From contig JACQSX010000022.1 in the NCBI GenBank assembly GCA_016211105.1, forward strand, positions 1 to 50,172: 50,172 nucleotides of DNA. The letters run 5' to 3'. Below, one piece after another: positions 33,541 through 45,202 of this stretch. The notes beneath the pieces are model-generated. The model searched no databases. It had not been told where the DNA came from and worked only from the letters and a program-made list of their open reading frames with translations. The position numbers and the translations under genes were made by a program. Origin of the DNA: Acidobacteriota bacterium (lineage in GTDB: Bacteria; Acidobacteriota; UBA6911; JACQSX01). Each line of letters begins with the position of its first letter. Position 1 is the first letter of the stretch.

Positions 33541-34188
33541 TCAAGCTGTATTGATGATGTGCTCCAGCTCTTCAGGTCGGGAGGCCGTTATGTCGGCGTG
33601 GCGAATCTCGTCACTTTTCATGCCCCAAGCTGCCGCACACGTCCAGGCGCCGGCCCGCCGTCCCGTTTCCATATCGACCTCGGAATCCCCAACCATGAGG
33701 GTGTGCAGAGGCGGGATCTGCAGTTGATTCATGATTGATTGCAGACCTCGGGGGTCTGGCTTCCGCGCGGGCGAATTATCTGCCGCTGCAATCATCTTGA
33801 AGAATTCTCTCACTTGCAATGACTCCAGGATGTAATTGGTTGACGCCGATGGCTTATTGGTGAGGACGGCGGAAGTAACCCGATTGGACAATCGCTCCAA
33901 CATCTCACGAATTCCCGGGTAGAGTCGCGTCTTCGACAGACAATGTTCCTGATAATATCCCAGATATTCTGGCAGGGCTTCCTGCCAATGTTGCTCTATG
34001 CCCGCTAAGCGGAAGCTCCTCCGCAGCAGTTCAGGCGCTCCGTTGCCAACAAAGTCGCGAATCGACGACATCGGTAGCGGCCCGATCGTGTAACGAGCCA
34101 GGACAAAATTAACTGAGTCGGCTAAATCGCTCAGCGAATCAACCAGGGTTCCATCCAAATCGAATACCAGCAAGTCAAATCGGCTCAA
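33541..34188 (-). CDS. gph: HAD-superfamily hydrolase, phosphoglycolate phosphatase-like
   Basis: The 215-residue protein has the four HAD motifs: FDLDGTLVDS (catalytic D10 and D12), SAVLTNKPS, the lysine in PARKPDPRG and MVGDSEVDME. The small helical cap between motifs I and II (about 15-80) is the Gph/PGMB type. It probably removes phosphate from 2-phosphoglycolate, a DNA-repair or oxygenase by-product; the same fold includes pyrophosphatase PpaX and AHBA phosphatases, so the substrate is not certain. The start is TTG (AGCCGA follows), with GGAACG upstream; no ATG fits before motif I. Glycolate formed here could feed the GlcD-type oxidase at the left of the window. Confidence 0.85.
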   Translation of the reverse strand: MSRFDLLVFDLDGTLVDSLSDLADSVNFVLARYTIGPLPMSSIRDFVGNGAPELLRRSFRLAGIEQHWQEALPEYLGYYQEHCLSKTRLYPGIREMLERLSNRVTSAVLTNKPSASTNYILESLQVREFFKMIAAADNSPARKPDPRGLQSIMNQLQIPPLHTLMVGDSEVDMETGRRAGAWTCAAAWGMKSDEIRHADITASRPEELEHIINTA

Positions 34189-34632
34189 GTTCGTTCCAAT
34201 CCCGCGCAGAAATTAGATGAGCTAGCTACTTTCCGATGCATCTATAAGAACGAGCGAACAGTCAAGCATGGTTTTTATAGAAAAGGACACACGTTTTCCG
34301 AGCGCCTCTAAAAGAGTCGTTTTGGTCGCTTGACTGAAGTCCGTCTTACGTGACGCATCGCCTGGTTAACATCTAACGAGGTCGTCCCCAAAGATCTATT
34401 CGATCATCAAAGACCATGATGTCGTGTTCGATCTCATCCCCCTAGAGAACGAGTCGGCAGCCTAATCAAAATGTCGGTCATTTCGGACCATACACCGACC
34501 GTCCTCTCAGGAAATTTAATCTGCCTATCGGATGTACCGTCCTTCGCGTTCGCTGGCACACTCCTTGTATTTGAGGATAGAGGACAGCCATACGGCATGC
34601 CCGTGCTGCCTGCGCTCCATTCGGCCTTATAC
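34189..34632. other. 444-bp stretch without recognisable gene, flank of the giant helicase gene
   Basis: Short open frames exist but none has a ribosome site or recognisable motifs. A weak hairpin (GGTC-ATTTCG-GACC) lies near 34475. I see no insertion-sequence ends, tRNA or repeats. It is downstream of the giant helicase gene and may be decayed DNA at an island border. Confidence 0.4.
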
Positions 34633-37600
34633 TCATCTATCCGATGCGACTGCCGGGTGCAGTTGTTGCAGGTACCTTAACAGCTGCTTGGTTTGAAGAT
34701 TCGGGTTTCTGAACCAGTCCGTTGACCAAATGCGGTACAACTTCCACCCATATTTCTCAAGTATTTCCTGGCGGAGGCGATCACGCTCGCGCACGGAACG
34801 GGCGTTGTGATACGTTGCTCCGTCGCACTCAATGCCACATAGGAAAACACCTGGTCTCGTGGGATGGCGAACAGCTATGTCGATCCGATATCCGCAGACG
34901 CCAACTTGAGCTACGCCCAAATAGCCGTGAGCCTGAAGGACCTGTAGTACCCACTGCTCGAACTCGCTTTCGCATTCGTTCGGTGGGAGCGGGATTACCG
35001 CAATACCATCACGGGCGAATTGCAAATACCCCTTAAGAACCTTCACACCCCAACGCTTCCCTTCGTCCTGAATCTCCTCAGGGACCATAGAGGTAAAAAC
35101 AATCACCTTTTTCTTGGCGCGCGTAAAAAGGACATTAAGGCGCCGATGCCCGTAAATTCCGTTGATAGGCCCAAAACGCTGATAGAAATTTCCGTTGCGA
35201 TCTTTGCCGTAAACGGTCGAGATGAAGATCGCGTCGCGCTCGTCGCCCTGGACGTTTTCCAAGTTCTTGACGAAAACGGACTCCAACGTCGGTTCCCATT
35301 TTTGGACGTATGCCGCTGCGTTTTCATCAGTTGCACATTCGCGGTCCAATTGTTCACGAATGAACTCGGCCTGTTTTGCGTTGACTGCTACGGTCCCGAG
35401 GGATTGATTCGGGCAGTTCTTCATGAACTCAACAGCCGCTTTCACAACTGCTTTGCCTTCAATTTCGTTCAATCCTGATTCGTAAATCCCGCCCGTCTGC
35501 ACGAGTGACACTCCGTACTCCGGGTGGTCGTAATAGGGAGAAGGAAAGACCGTGAGCTCGTCGTTATAGAACTCATGATTCGAGAATGCGATCAATGAGC
35601 CGTGCTCTGAACGGTAGTGCCACTTCAATCGGCGAGAGGGGTAGAACCGTCCAGCCGCAGCTTCCAGTACCGAGTCCTGCTTGGTCTCCTCGAAGTCGTC
35701 TTCGTCCCCGACATCACCGACCGAAAGTTTCTGGAAAAAGGGCGTGGGTGGCAACTGCATTTGGTCGCCCACGATAACCGCCTTCTCGCCCCGTGCGACT
35801 GCGCCTAGTGCCTCCTCCGGTCGTATTTGGGATGCTTCGTCCATGATCACAAGGTCGAAGCGCGGCTTGCCCGGTTCGAGGTATTGAGCCACTGACATCG
35901 GGCTCATCATCCAGCAAGGTTTCAGCGCCTGTATTGCCTTGCCGGCCCGCCGAATGAGGTCGCGTACTGCAATCCTGGGGCGGGTCTGGCCTGCGACACG
36001 CGTCACTAGTGCCAATTCTGTCAATTCGGCGACTGGCCCGAAGGAGTTCCCAGCGGGACAGGGCCGTTGAGTCAATTTGATAGCAAGCTGCTTTCGACGC
36101 ACTTCCAGGTACTCGCGGTCAAGGGCTCGGAACTGATTTCTGAGCTCCTGATGGGTCGCACCAGAATGTCTGCGGAGGCGAGGATCACCATTCAACACGG
36201 TCTCTGCGGCAGAGCGGAAGAAGACAAACTCCACTGCTTTCGCAAGGTTTTGGTAATCTAGGCCAGCACTGAAATAGATCGAAAGAACAGGACCAATCTC
36301 CTGGTCGCAAGCAGCGTCTTCAGCTAAAAGAAAATTCAGGTAATCGCGTAACGCAGAGACGTGCTGCAATGCGAGTGCGTTGCGAATCAGAAGCTGCTGC
36401 AAGGGCGCCTTGTCGAAGGATTCAGCGTTGCACCAGAGCATTGAATCAATCTGGGCCAGCGTGTTCGCTTCGCCGACACGCAGCGCAAGCGCAGAACATC
36501 CATCCAAAATTTCTTTTGCGGCGCACTGAATCTCCCGAATGTGTGCTGGGTCAGCAAAGAAGTATTCAACGAAGCCTTTAGGCAGTGCGCAGACCGTCAC
36601 AGACTCGGCAAAGTCCAGTGTTGCAGTCAAAACATCGACATTGCGCCGCAGCGCATCAAGAGAGCCGCCGACCAGCGAAAGGGCGACAGAATCCGCCTCG
36701 ATACTCGTTGTGCATTTCTCTGCCCCGTCAAGTACATCACGAGCGGCGGCAATGTCCGTTTCAGTGCACGCGTCCCGGAGAGTAGCCTTGTGGAACACGT
36801 CTGCCACCGCGGTGAGACCGTCTGATCGTGTACGCTGCTCTTGAACCAGCTCCTTCCATGTGGCGTCGCCTTCCGAAAATTTGCCGAGCGCCCTCGTCAG
36901 TAGGGTAAAAGCCGCTTGTTCTCTGAATGCTAGCAGCTTATCAAGTTGATCAACCGTTGCGGTAAATAAAAACTCTCGAACGATGAGACCGGTTTCGCCG
37001 AAGGAAGCAAGCCGCTGGCGGACATCGGTACCCCACGCTGACACTTCCACGAGTTCCGCTAAGGGAGTCTCAAGTCCGACGTAATGTGGACCACAAACGG
37101 ATTTCAAAGTACAGTTGGCCGTTAGCGCTACAGCGTCAGCTAGGTATTGGGCACAACGGAGTAGGCCGTCGGCCATTTCGCGGCATCCCTTTTTGGAAGC
37201 ATCGCGAGAGATACCGCGAAAAATCCGTCGTGCTTCGCGGCACGGCGGGCTGAACAACGCGCTCAAAAAATTGGCTGACCTGAGAGCCACCCCGTAAGTG
37301 CGTAGCTCCTGATAAGTTGGCAGCAACTGCACGTCAAATTCAGCTTCGAGCTCAGTACGCCGTCGACTAAGCGCGGACGCCTGAGCGGACGCTCGATCTA
37401 ATACCGCACGGTTTGCTTCATCGAGAACGGCAGCTGACCGCTTCGTCCAAAGGGGACGTGGCAATCTCCCGATTAACTCCAGAGCGGCGACAGCAGCGCG
37501 GACCGACGTGATGCGTAAGTCTTGAAGGCCGGCAGCTTGCACAAGTACGGCACAAAATGGCTCTACCTCGGCGACAAGAGCAGCCAATTGCTGTTGCTCA

Positions 37601-39846
37601 GTTTTGAGTACAACCAGGGAGCCCACCGTGAACTGCTCTACGCCAAATTCGCGCAACGCCACGAGAGCGCTATCCAACGACTTGCTGCCCACTTTGCGGG
37701 CGAGCGCAAGATCGTCTGTAAGCGAACCGAGGGTCGATTCAAACTCAAGCAGGGCCCGAAAGAGTCGTATCGTGTCGCGTAGGCGCATTCGGTTCGACTC
37801 TGTCGAGCAGGCTGTGTAAGTCTCTGCAAGGATTGATAGCGGTGGCAGCTTCGCATTGGTGACTCGCCGGCAAAGCTCCTCTAAAGCGATCTGCGTCTCC
37901 GGCAGCGGCGATCGAACACGCTGCCCAAGTGCGCCACTGACGTCCAGAATACTGCGGATTCCAGTATTCCAGTCAGACAGAAGCGCAACAAGTCGACTCT
38001 CATCGAGTTCGGTGATTTCAATGTTCTGTACTCCTCGCCAAGGATGATCCGCGAGTTTCCCAAACGCTGCCAGCGGTTGCATTTGCCTTTCCAGAGTTAC
38101 GGCGGCATCGCCCATCTGACGATAGGTGTGGGGGGAAGTCTCTAACGGATTAGCGAAGCGAGCATCGGCTATCGTCGCTGGAAAATCTGCTCTAAGCCTG
38201 TCTCGTATGGCGCTGCCCAACAGGACGTCGTAGATTTTGAGTCCAGTCTTGCCGGCATCCTCGTTAACGCGCTGCACGTAATACAGCAGGTCGGTTCTCG
38301 CAGCACGCAGCGCATCTGCGTTGCTCTGCGCGAGTTCTACCCTCAGACGGGGAGCGCGATATTCGATGCGTTTCGCGAAGGAATCGGTAACGGCTGTTTT
38401 CGACGTTTTACTAGAATGTAATTCGAGGCAGAACACTTCCAATCCCGCCGCATCGAGTCGTTTCTTCACGACTTCGAGAGCAGCCATCTTCTCGGCTACG
38501 AACAATACAGACAATCCTTCATTCAACGCGGCTGCGATGATATTTGTAATGGTCTGCGATTTCCCGGTTCCAGGTGGCCCTTGAATCACCTGCGAGGTTT
38601 TGCTTCTGAGTACGTCAACAATGGCGCTGTGCTGAGAAGAATCTGCGTCCGTAATTAATAGCGGCTCAGGCCCTTGTAGCAAGTCAATTTCGTAATCTTC
38701 GGCGTATTTAACCTCGCTGATTTCGGCACCAGCGATCAACGTACGCAAAATGGGCCGCTGCTCAATGGGTGCCTCGGCGGGCCAGCGCTGAGGATCGAGG
38801 TCTTTGTACATGGCAAGCGTTGAAAATGTAAATAACCCGATGGTGATGTACCTTCGCACTTTCCAGTCACGTTTCCCTGCAATTGCTTTCTCGACGCGGC
38901 TCAGATACGTGCCGAGAGGGTTCTCGTCATTTTCATCCTCTTCCCATGCTGGGAGGCTTACTGCCATATTTTTGAGCAGCTCTGCTAATGCGACGTTGAT
39001 CTCAACATCCTCGTCCCGGCTCTTGATGAAGTACGAGTAACGTTGCTCAACGAGAACGCGATCCAAGCCGACAGGCACGAAGACAAGAGGGGCCATACGT
39101 TTCTCGTCGCTATGGTCAGACTCGTAATATTCCAGATATCCGAACGTGCAGAACAACGCGTTAAACCCAGCATCTTTTTCCAATACACGTGCCGCATCTC
39201 GTAATCCACTGAGCTTCCGTTCGAGGTCCTCCGCGAAGAACAGCGTTTGAATTTTCATGTCGGCATATCGACGCGCTGTCTGGCCGTTGAGCATCGGCAA
39301 CTCATAGTCTGGGTTTAAACCTAATTCCCTCGCTCGCTTTGGCGCGTCCCATGTTGGCTGGAATGCAGGCAGCCCGAGTCTTGCCCGGACCCGGTTGCGG
39401 AATTCCCGTTCGATCCTCTGCTCCTGGCGGACGGAAGCACCTGGCCCAAGCTGGCTAAGTGCTTCTTTGTATGCTTGATCCGCCCCTTTCGCCTGTCGCA
39501 GCAGGCTCGTGAAGATCGGGGTACCTTCATCGCGGGGCGTTAGCTCTGGGTCAGGTAGCGGCTTGAAAAACAACTCCTTGCCAGCAACGAGCTTGTTGAA
39601 AAGCTTCTCCGGTATCTCCTCAATTACGCGGGTGTGGCTACGTGAACGCTCCGAGTGCCTGAAGCTAATCAGAGGGTTACGGCTGGTGAGGTCAAGCAGC
39701 TTCGTCCGGTACTGCTGAATGACATCGCGAACGAATGTGTCCGTACTCGGTTGGCTGCTTCCGGTTCTCTGTGCCATTGTTGAAGCAATGAGCGGCTGCT
39801 GCATTATTATGCAAAACGACTCAAAATAGAAGTCCTTCCTGCTCAT
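34633..39846 (-). CDS. Giant DUF4011 / superfamily-1 helicase / Vsr-like nuclease protein, likely phage defence
   Basis: One uninterrupted frame encodes 1737 residues. The N-terminal DUF4011-type domain is at about 40-330 (YRTKLLDLTSRNPLISFRHS). The first helicase half has Walker A QGPPGTGKSQT near 421-431. The second half has Walker B VIMDEASQIRPEEALGAVA near 1330, then GDQMQLPP, WHYRSEHGSLIAFSN, NVQGDERDAIFISTVYG and RLNVLFTRAKKKVIVF. The long mostly helical insert between them (about 520-1250) shows no motif I recognise. The C-terminus (about 1620-1730) is a Vsr/PD-(D/E)xK-like nuclease: GYRIDIAV, GIECDGATYH and WKLYRIWSTDWF. Published surveys of defence islands list this architecture as a single-gene anti-phage candidate. 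It presumably senses and unwinds foreign DNA in the cytoplasm, then cuts it. Starts at 39804 or 39777 are possible; none has a good ribosome site. It stands alone with no known defence neighbours. Confidence 0.85.
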   Translation of the reverse strand: MSRKDFYFESFCIIMQQPLIASTMAQRTGSSQPSTDTFVRDVIQQYRTKLLDLTSRNPLISFRHSERSRSHTRVIEEIPEKLFNKLVAGKELFFKPLPDPELTPRDEGTPIFTSLLRQAKGADQAYKEALSQLGPGASVRQEQRIEREFRNRVRARLGLPAFQPTWDAPKRARELGLNPDYELPMLNGQTARRYADMKIQTLFFAEDLERKLSGLRDAARVLEKDAGFNALFCTFGYLEYYESDHSDEKRMAPLVFVPVGLDRVLVEQRYSYFIKSRDEDVEINVALAELLKNMAVSLPAWEEDENDENPLGTYLSRVEKAIAGKRDWKVRRYITIGLFTFSTLAMYKDLDPQRWPAEAPIEQRPILRTLIAGAEISEVKYAEDYEIDLLQGPEPLLITDADSSQHSAIVDVLRSKTSQVIQGPPGTGKSQTITNIIAAALNEGLSVLFVAEKMAALEVVKKRLDAAGLEVFCLELHSSKTSKTAVTDSFAKRIEYRAPRLRVELAQSNADALRAARTDLLYYVQRVNEDAGKTGLKIYDVLLGSAIRDRLRADFPATIADARFANPLETSPHTYRQMGDAAVTLERQMQPLAAFGKLADHPWRGVQNIEITELDESRLVALLSDWNTGIRSILDVSGALGQRVRSPLPETQIALEELCRRVTNAKLPPLSILAETYTACSTESNRMRLRDTIRLFRALLEFESTLGSLTDDLALARKVGSKSLDSALVALREFGVEQFTVGSLVVLKTEQQQLAALVAEVEPFCAVLVQAAGLQDLRITSVRAAVAALELIGRLPRPLWTKRSAAVLDEANRAVLDRASAQASALSRRRTELEAEFDVQLLPTYQELRTYGVALRSANFLSALFSPPCREARRIFRGISRDASKKGCREMADGLLRCAQYLADAVALTANCTLKSVCGPHYVGLETPLAELVEVSAWGTDVRQRLASFGETGLIVREFLFTATVDQLDKLLAFREQAAFTLLTRALGKFSEGDATWKELVQEQRTRSDGLTAVADVFHKATLRDACTETDIAAARDVLDGAEKCTTSIEADSVALSLVGGSLDALRRNVDVLTATLDFAESVTVCALPKGFVEYFFADPAHIREIQCAAKEILDGCSALALRVGEANTLAQIDSMLWCNAESFDKAPLQQLLIRNALALQHVSALRDYLNFLLAEDAACDQEIGPVLSIYFSAGLDYQNLAKAVEFVFFRSAAETVLNGDPRLRRHSGATHQELRNQFRALDREYLEVRRKQLAIKLTQRPCPAGNSFGPVAELTELALVTRVAGQTRPRIAVRDLIRRAGKAIQALKPCWMMSPMSVAQYLEPGKPRFDLVIMDEASQIRPEEALGAVARGEKAVIVGDQMQLPPTPFFQKLSVGDVGDEDDFEETKQDSVLEAAAGRFYPSRRLKWHYRSEHGSLIAFSNHEFYNDELTVFPSPYYDHPEYGVSLVQTGGIYESGLNEIEGKAVVKAAVEFMKNCPNQSLGTVAVNAKQAEFIREQLDRECATDENAAAYVQKWEPTLESVFVKNLENVQGDERDAIFISTVYGKDRNGNFYQRFGPINGIYGHRRLNVLFTRAKKKVIVFTSMVPEEIQDEGKRWGVKVLKGYLQFARDGIAVIPLPPNECESEFEQWVLQVLQAHGYLGVAQVGVCGYRIDIAVRHPTRPGVFLCGIECDGATYHNARSVRERDRLRQEILEKYGWKLYRIWSTDWFRNPNLQTKQLLRYLQQLHPAVASDR

Positions 39847-39996
39847 CTATGCTCATCTAGAGCTAAGGTGCGCTGCCCTTCGGAGGGCTAGCCACGCGGG
39901 ATGCTCGGCCCGATCCAACTTGCGGATCGAGCTGATGTGAACCTCGCATGTAGAACTTCGCGCAGCCTCACCCGGCCCCTTTTTGCAGGAAAGTAG

Positions 39997-40509
39997 CTAG
40001 GTGCGCTCTTTCCGTCCGGTTAAGTTGACTCGAGATTTGCCTTTCTTGCGTAACCTGATTTGGCGGCGCCGGCGCGCTTCTTCCAGCTTCCTCTTTTCCT
40101 CACGAGTTTGGGGGATCAGAGGGGGGACTTGGCGTAGCTGCCCCTTTTCGTCGATTGCAACAAAGGTGAGAAAGGCGCTGCTCGTGGGGCGGCGTACGCC
40201 GGAAAGAAGATTTTCGGAAAACACTTTCACCTCGACCTCCATGGATGTGTGAAAAGCGGCCGTCACTTGAGCCTGCAAGATGATAAGTTCCCCGACTTTG
40301 ACCGGGGACAGAAACTGAACCTGATCCATTGCGACTGTGACTGCGACGCTGCGGCTGTGCCGGTGAGCCGCGATCACGCCCGCCATGTCAATCAAGTGCA
40401 TCACCTTCCCGCCCAGAATGGTGCCAAGAGGATTGGTATCGTTGGGGAGAACCACTTCTACCATCTCTACTCGAGATTCAGAAGGATGTTTACCCTTTTG
40501 CTGCTGCAT
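39997..40509 (-). CDS. Acyl-CoA thioesterase, hotdog fold
   Basis: The 170-residue protein matches the BACH/YciA group of cytosolic acyl-CoA hydrolases: the hotdog helix NPLGTILGGKVMHLIDMAGV with the preceding LPND (about 21-45), AVTVAMDQVQFLSPVKVGE and SAFLTFVAIDEKG. It hydrolyses acyl-CoA to free CoA and fatty acid. A basic tail of about 40 residues (REEKRKLEEARRRRQIRLRK) follows the fold, a feature seen in some members. It is transcribed away from queG, sharing a 320-bp spacer. The chain-length preference is unknown. Confidence 0.9.
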   Translation of the reverse strand: MQQQKGKHPSESRVEMVEVVLPNDTNPLGTILGGKVMHLIDMAGVIAAHRHSRSVAVTVAMDQVQFLSPVKVGELIILQAQVTAAFHTSMEVEVKVFSENLLSGVRRPTSSAFLTFVAIDEKGQLRQVPPLIPQTREEKRKLEEARRRRQIRLRKKGKSRVNLTGRKERT

Positions 40510-40697
40510 GGGAAAGCTCTCTTTCGAAAAGTCGGCGCAAGTCTACCATAGGGGAAAACTGCGAAAATGCATAAACCTCCCTAATTGCAACTTGGAACGA
40601 CCTGGAGTGGCGACCGAGTGCACACGATTGCAGCATTTCGCTAAAAAATATTTCACCCAACGAACTTAGCAACTAAGATGGAAAGAAACTGCCGCCA

Positions 40698-40745
40698 TTT
40701 TCCACAAAGATTGTGGAAATTACTTTCCTGCCAGTGTGTGGATTA
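40698..40745. promoter_or_regulatory. Cluster of three DnaA-box-like sites, two as a perfect inverted repeat
   Basis: TTTTCCACA (40698-40706) on the plus strand, ATTTCCACA (40720-40712) and TAATCCACA (40745-40737) on the minus strand each differ by one or two bases from the DnaA box TTATCCACA. The first two form a perfect 9-bp inverted repeat (TTTCCACAA, 3-nt spacer). They sit in the 321-bp spacer between the thioesterase gene and queG, beside an A+T-rich stretch (40640-40670). dnaA is not in the window, so an origin is unproven; a DnaA-controlled promoter or a different dimeric operator is equally possible. Confidence 0.4.
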
Positions 40746-40816
40746 CGCGGCTGAACAACATTTCAGCTTCTCTGCAGGCGATGTGAACGGAGCAGTGTTT
40801 GCACAGCCGTTTCCCC

Positions 40817-40822
40817 TATAAT
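40817..40822 (+). promoter_or_regulatory. Consensus TATAAT box 8 nt before queG start, candidate leaderless promoter
   Basis: TATAAT (40817-40822) is followed by the queG ATG at 40831. Transcription starting 7-8 nt after the box would begin at or next to the start codon, giving a leaderless mRNA. The -35 region is poor (TTTGCA at 13 bp spacing). Confidence 0.4.
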
Positions 40823-40830
40823 GGGAACCG

Positions 40831-41817
40831 ATGAATCTGACGGCAAGGATCAAGCAACGAGCGATCGAGCTTGGGTTTGATCGTGTAGGCATGGTAGCGG
40901 CCGATAAGCTTGGCGGTGAGAACACCCACTTGCGCGCTTGGTTGGATCGCGGATTTGCGGGAACGATGGAGTGGATAGAGCGCTCTTTTGAGAAGCGCAT
41001 TGACCCGTCTGCGCACATGCCGGATGTCTGTAGTATCGTCTGCGTAGCGATGAATTACTACACTTCCCCAAGAGTCGAAGATCTTGAAGGGCACGGCAAG
41101 ATTTCTCGTTATGCCTGGGGTGACGACTATCACCAAGTGCTGGGCGAGCGCCTGCGGCGATTGCTGGACTGGATTTGCTCCCAGGAGCCTCGTTGCCGGG
41201 GAAAGATCGCCGTAGATAGCAGTCCGATCATGGACAAAGTCTGGGCCGCTCGTGCGGGCCTGGGATGGATGGGAAAACATTCCAACTTGATTCATCCCAC
41301 GCTAGGCTCCTGGATTTTCCTGGGAGAATTGCTGTTGAGCCTCGAGCTTGAGTACGAGGAGGCCCCAGTGGCGGATCGGTGCGGCAACTGCACACTTTGT
41401 ATTGACTCCTGTCCCACGTCTGCGATTGTGGAACCTTATGTGGTGGACTCGCGAAAGTGCATCTCCTATCAAACGATTGAGTTTCGCGGCGACGAGCTCC
41501 AAGTGGATACCCATGGCTGGATCTTCGGCTGCGATGTCTGCCAGGATGTCTGCCCTTGGAATCGTTCCGCCCAGGAGAGCAAGGAGGAGAGGTTTCAACC
41601 GCGCCCCGGCTTGGCAAATCCGTCAGTCGATCAGTTTTGCCAGATGAGGGAAGAAGAATTTCGCCAGATGTCCAAGAGGAGCGCAATTCGCCGCGCGAAG
41701 TATCAAGGCATGATCCGCAATGCGCGACATGCGCGGGCGCGGAAAATGAATGCATCGTCGGTCGCTTACGAATCACCGGGTCATCGCTCCACGTGTGGAA
41801 GCATAAATCGCGGCTGA
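40831..41817 (+). CDS. queG: Epoxyqueuosine reductase
   Basis: The 328-residue protein matches QueG: the N-terminal cobalamin-binding domain (FDRVGMVAADKLGGENTHLR, KISRYAWGDDYHQVL, VDSSPIMDKVWAARAGLGW) and two 4Fe-4S clusters in the C-terminal half. Cysteines 184, 187, 190 and 194 (CGNCTLCIDSCP) serve one cluster, and 234, 237 and 241 (CDVCQDVCPWN), with the C in SRKCIS, serve the other. It reduces epoxyqueuosine to queuosine in tRNA, the last step of Q synthesis, using B12. The organism must therefore make or import cobamide. It is a stand-alone gene, 205 bp upstream of the ATP synthase operon. Confidence 0.94.
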   Translation: MNLTARIKQRAIELGFDRVGMVAADKLGGENTHLRAWLDRGFAGTMEWIERSFEKRIDPSAHMPDVCSIVCVAMNYYTSPRVEDLEGHGKISRYAWGDDYHQVLGERLRRLLDWICSQEPRCRGKIAVDSSPIMDKVWAARAGLGWMGKHSNLIHPTLGSWIFLGELLLSLELEYEEAPVADRCGNCTLCIDSCPTSAIVEPYVVDSRKCISYQTIEFRGDELQVDTHGWIFGCDVCQDVCPWNRSAQESKEERFQPRPGLANPSVDQFCQMREEEFRQMSKRSAIRRAKYQGMIRNARHARARKMNASSVAYESPGHRSTCGSINRG

Positions 41818-41961
41818 GGTGGAGCCGAGATGAATGCTTGTCGGCAGTTGCCGTTTGTTGCAATGCTTCGGTTGCTGCGAGGCGTTGACTGGAGTTAGCA
41901 CTTCAACTTTTTTTCCACTTATTTCCAAAGTGAAATTTTGTTATGGCCGTGTCCGAGGGTC

Positions 41962-41991
41962 TTGCTCCTTCCGGAATATTTGTGCTACAAA
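41962..41991 (+). promoter_or_regulatory. Candidate promoter of the ATP synthase operon
   Basis: TTGCTC (41962-41967) and TACAAA (41986-41991) are 18 bp apart, 32 bp before the first gene of the operon. Both boxes are only fair matches. Confidence 0.4.
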
Positions 41992-42022
41992 CTCCCTTTT
42001 TTGTAATGAGAGAAGGTTGTTC

Positions 42023-42454
42023 ATGATCGAGATCCATCCTTACCAGTTACTGGCAGCGGCGGGTATATTTCTCATTACACTCCTGTGTTTGAACACGATT
42101 TTGTTTCGCCCGTTTATCCGGATCGTACAGCAACGGGAAAAGCTCACTCTAGGACGACTGGAAGAATCGGATCGCCTACTGCGTAGATACCAGCAATTGG
42201 CACAAGAATATGAAAGCCGCATCCGCGAAGAGCAACTGCAGAGCTATCGTCATCGAGAGGAGCGCCGCAATGAGGCGCTGGCCCGACGGGCGGTCATGGT
42301 TGAAGAGGCGCGTCGAAGAGCGGAACAATTGACCGATGATGCCCGGATGGAAATTTCCATGCAATTAGAGAAGGTAAAAGTGAATCTGCAGTCAGAAGCG
42401 CGTGATCTTGCCAGGGCGATCGGCAGGGTCGTGCTGGGACGAGAAGTGCGATGA
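42023..42454 (+). CDS. atpF': ATP synthase F0 subunit b' (second b-type subunit)
   Basis: The ATG at 42023 (AGAAGG site upstream) gives 143 residues; the frame is open 63 codons more upstream, but that part has no b-subunit features. One membrane helix (LLAAAGIFLITLLCLNTILF, about 7-28) is followed by a long charged coiled coil, the layout of b-type subunits. Two different b genes in tandem (b' then b) are typical of cyanobacteria, alpha-proteobacteria and Acidobacteriota, where they form a heterodimeric peripheral stalk. It overlaps atpF by ATGA. Which of the two is b' is judged from order and the missing signal-like N-terminus. Confidence 0.85.
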   Translation: MIEIHPYQLLAAAGIFLITLLCLNTILFRPFIRIVQQREKLTLGRLEESDRLLRRYQQLAQEYESRIREEQLQSYRHREERRNEALARRAVMVEEARRRAEQLTDDARMEISMQLEKVKVNLQSEARDLARAIGRVVLGREVR

Positions 42455-43028
42455 GTAGTCGCAGGCGGTTTTTTTTCTTGGGGTTGGTCGTCTCTTATTT
42501 TTTGCTCCGCACGGTCTTGGCTGCCCCGGAAGCAGAGGCGGAGACGGGTTGGGGCATCTGGGACACGATCGGGCGCTTTTTCAATTTGTTTCTGTTGTTT
42601 GGCGTCCTCATTTACTTTGTTCGCAAGCCCCTGGGGATGTTCTTTGAGAACCGCCGGCACGAGATCGAACAGAAGCTTATTGAAGCACAGCGCCGCCACG
42701 AGGAGGCGGAGGCCAAGCTTCGCGAAATCGAAGAGAGCATCCATTCCATCGAGCAGGAAATTTCCGAAATTCGGCAAAGAACGCAGCAGGAAATTCAGAG
42801 TGAGCTTCAGCGCCTGGAGGAGTCGAGTCGCGAGGAAGCGGCAAAAATTATCTCCGTCGCCGGCCGGGAGATTGACGGAATGCTTCGCGCAGCGCAGAAG
42901 GAACTTCTTCGCTACGCGGGGTCCCTAAGCGTGAACCTGGCGCAGGAAATGATCCGAGAGAGTATCACCCCTGGTGACCAGGAGCGCATTTTCAACCGGT
43001 TTATCGACCATATGGAGAGCCTGAAGTC

Positions 43029-43032
<4 letters not shown>
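42451..43032 (+). CDS. atpF: ATP synthase F0 subunit b
   Basis: The 193-residue protein begins with an extra hydrophobic, signal-like stretch (FFFLGLVVSYFLLRTVLA, about 7-24) before the true stalk membrane helix (FFNLFLLFGVLIYFVRKPLG, about 43-62). A long coiled coil follows (KLIEAQRRHEEAEAKLREIE ...). It links F0 to F1 as part of the stator. The start overlaps the b' stop, and its stop overlaps the delta start (both ATGA), so the first three genes are chained. Confidence 0.92.
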
Positions 43033-45109
<2,077 letters not shown>

Positions 45110-45202
45110 ACCATGTGGGAGAGGTCACGTGTCGGAGATCGGAGATTAGAACGCACCGATTCCCGCGACGGTTGACACCCAATTCCTGAGACCTGAAACG
45201 AG

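Noticed and set aside
41834..42022. Upstream extension of the b' subunit by 63 codons
   Set aside because: The extension is Cys/Phe-rich with no stalk features, while ATG 42023 has a ribosome site and starts the normal membrane anchor.
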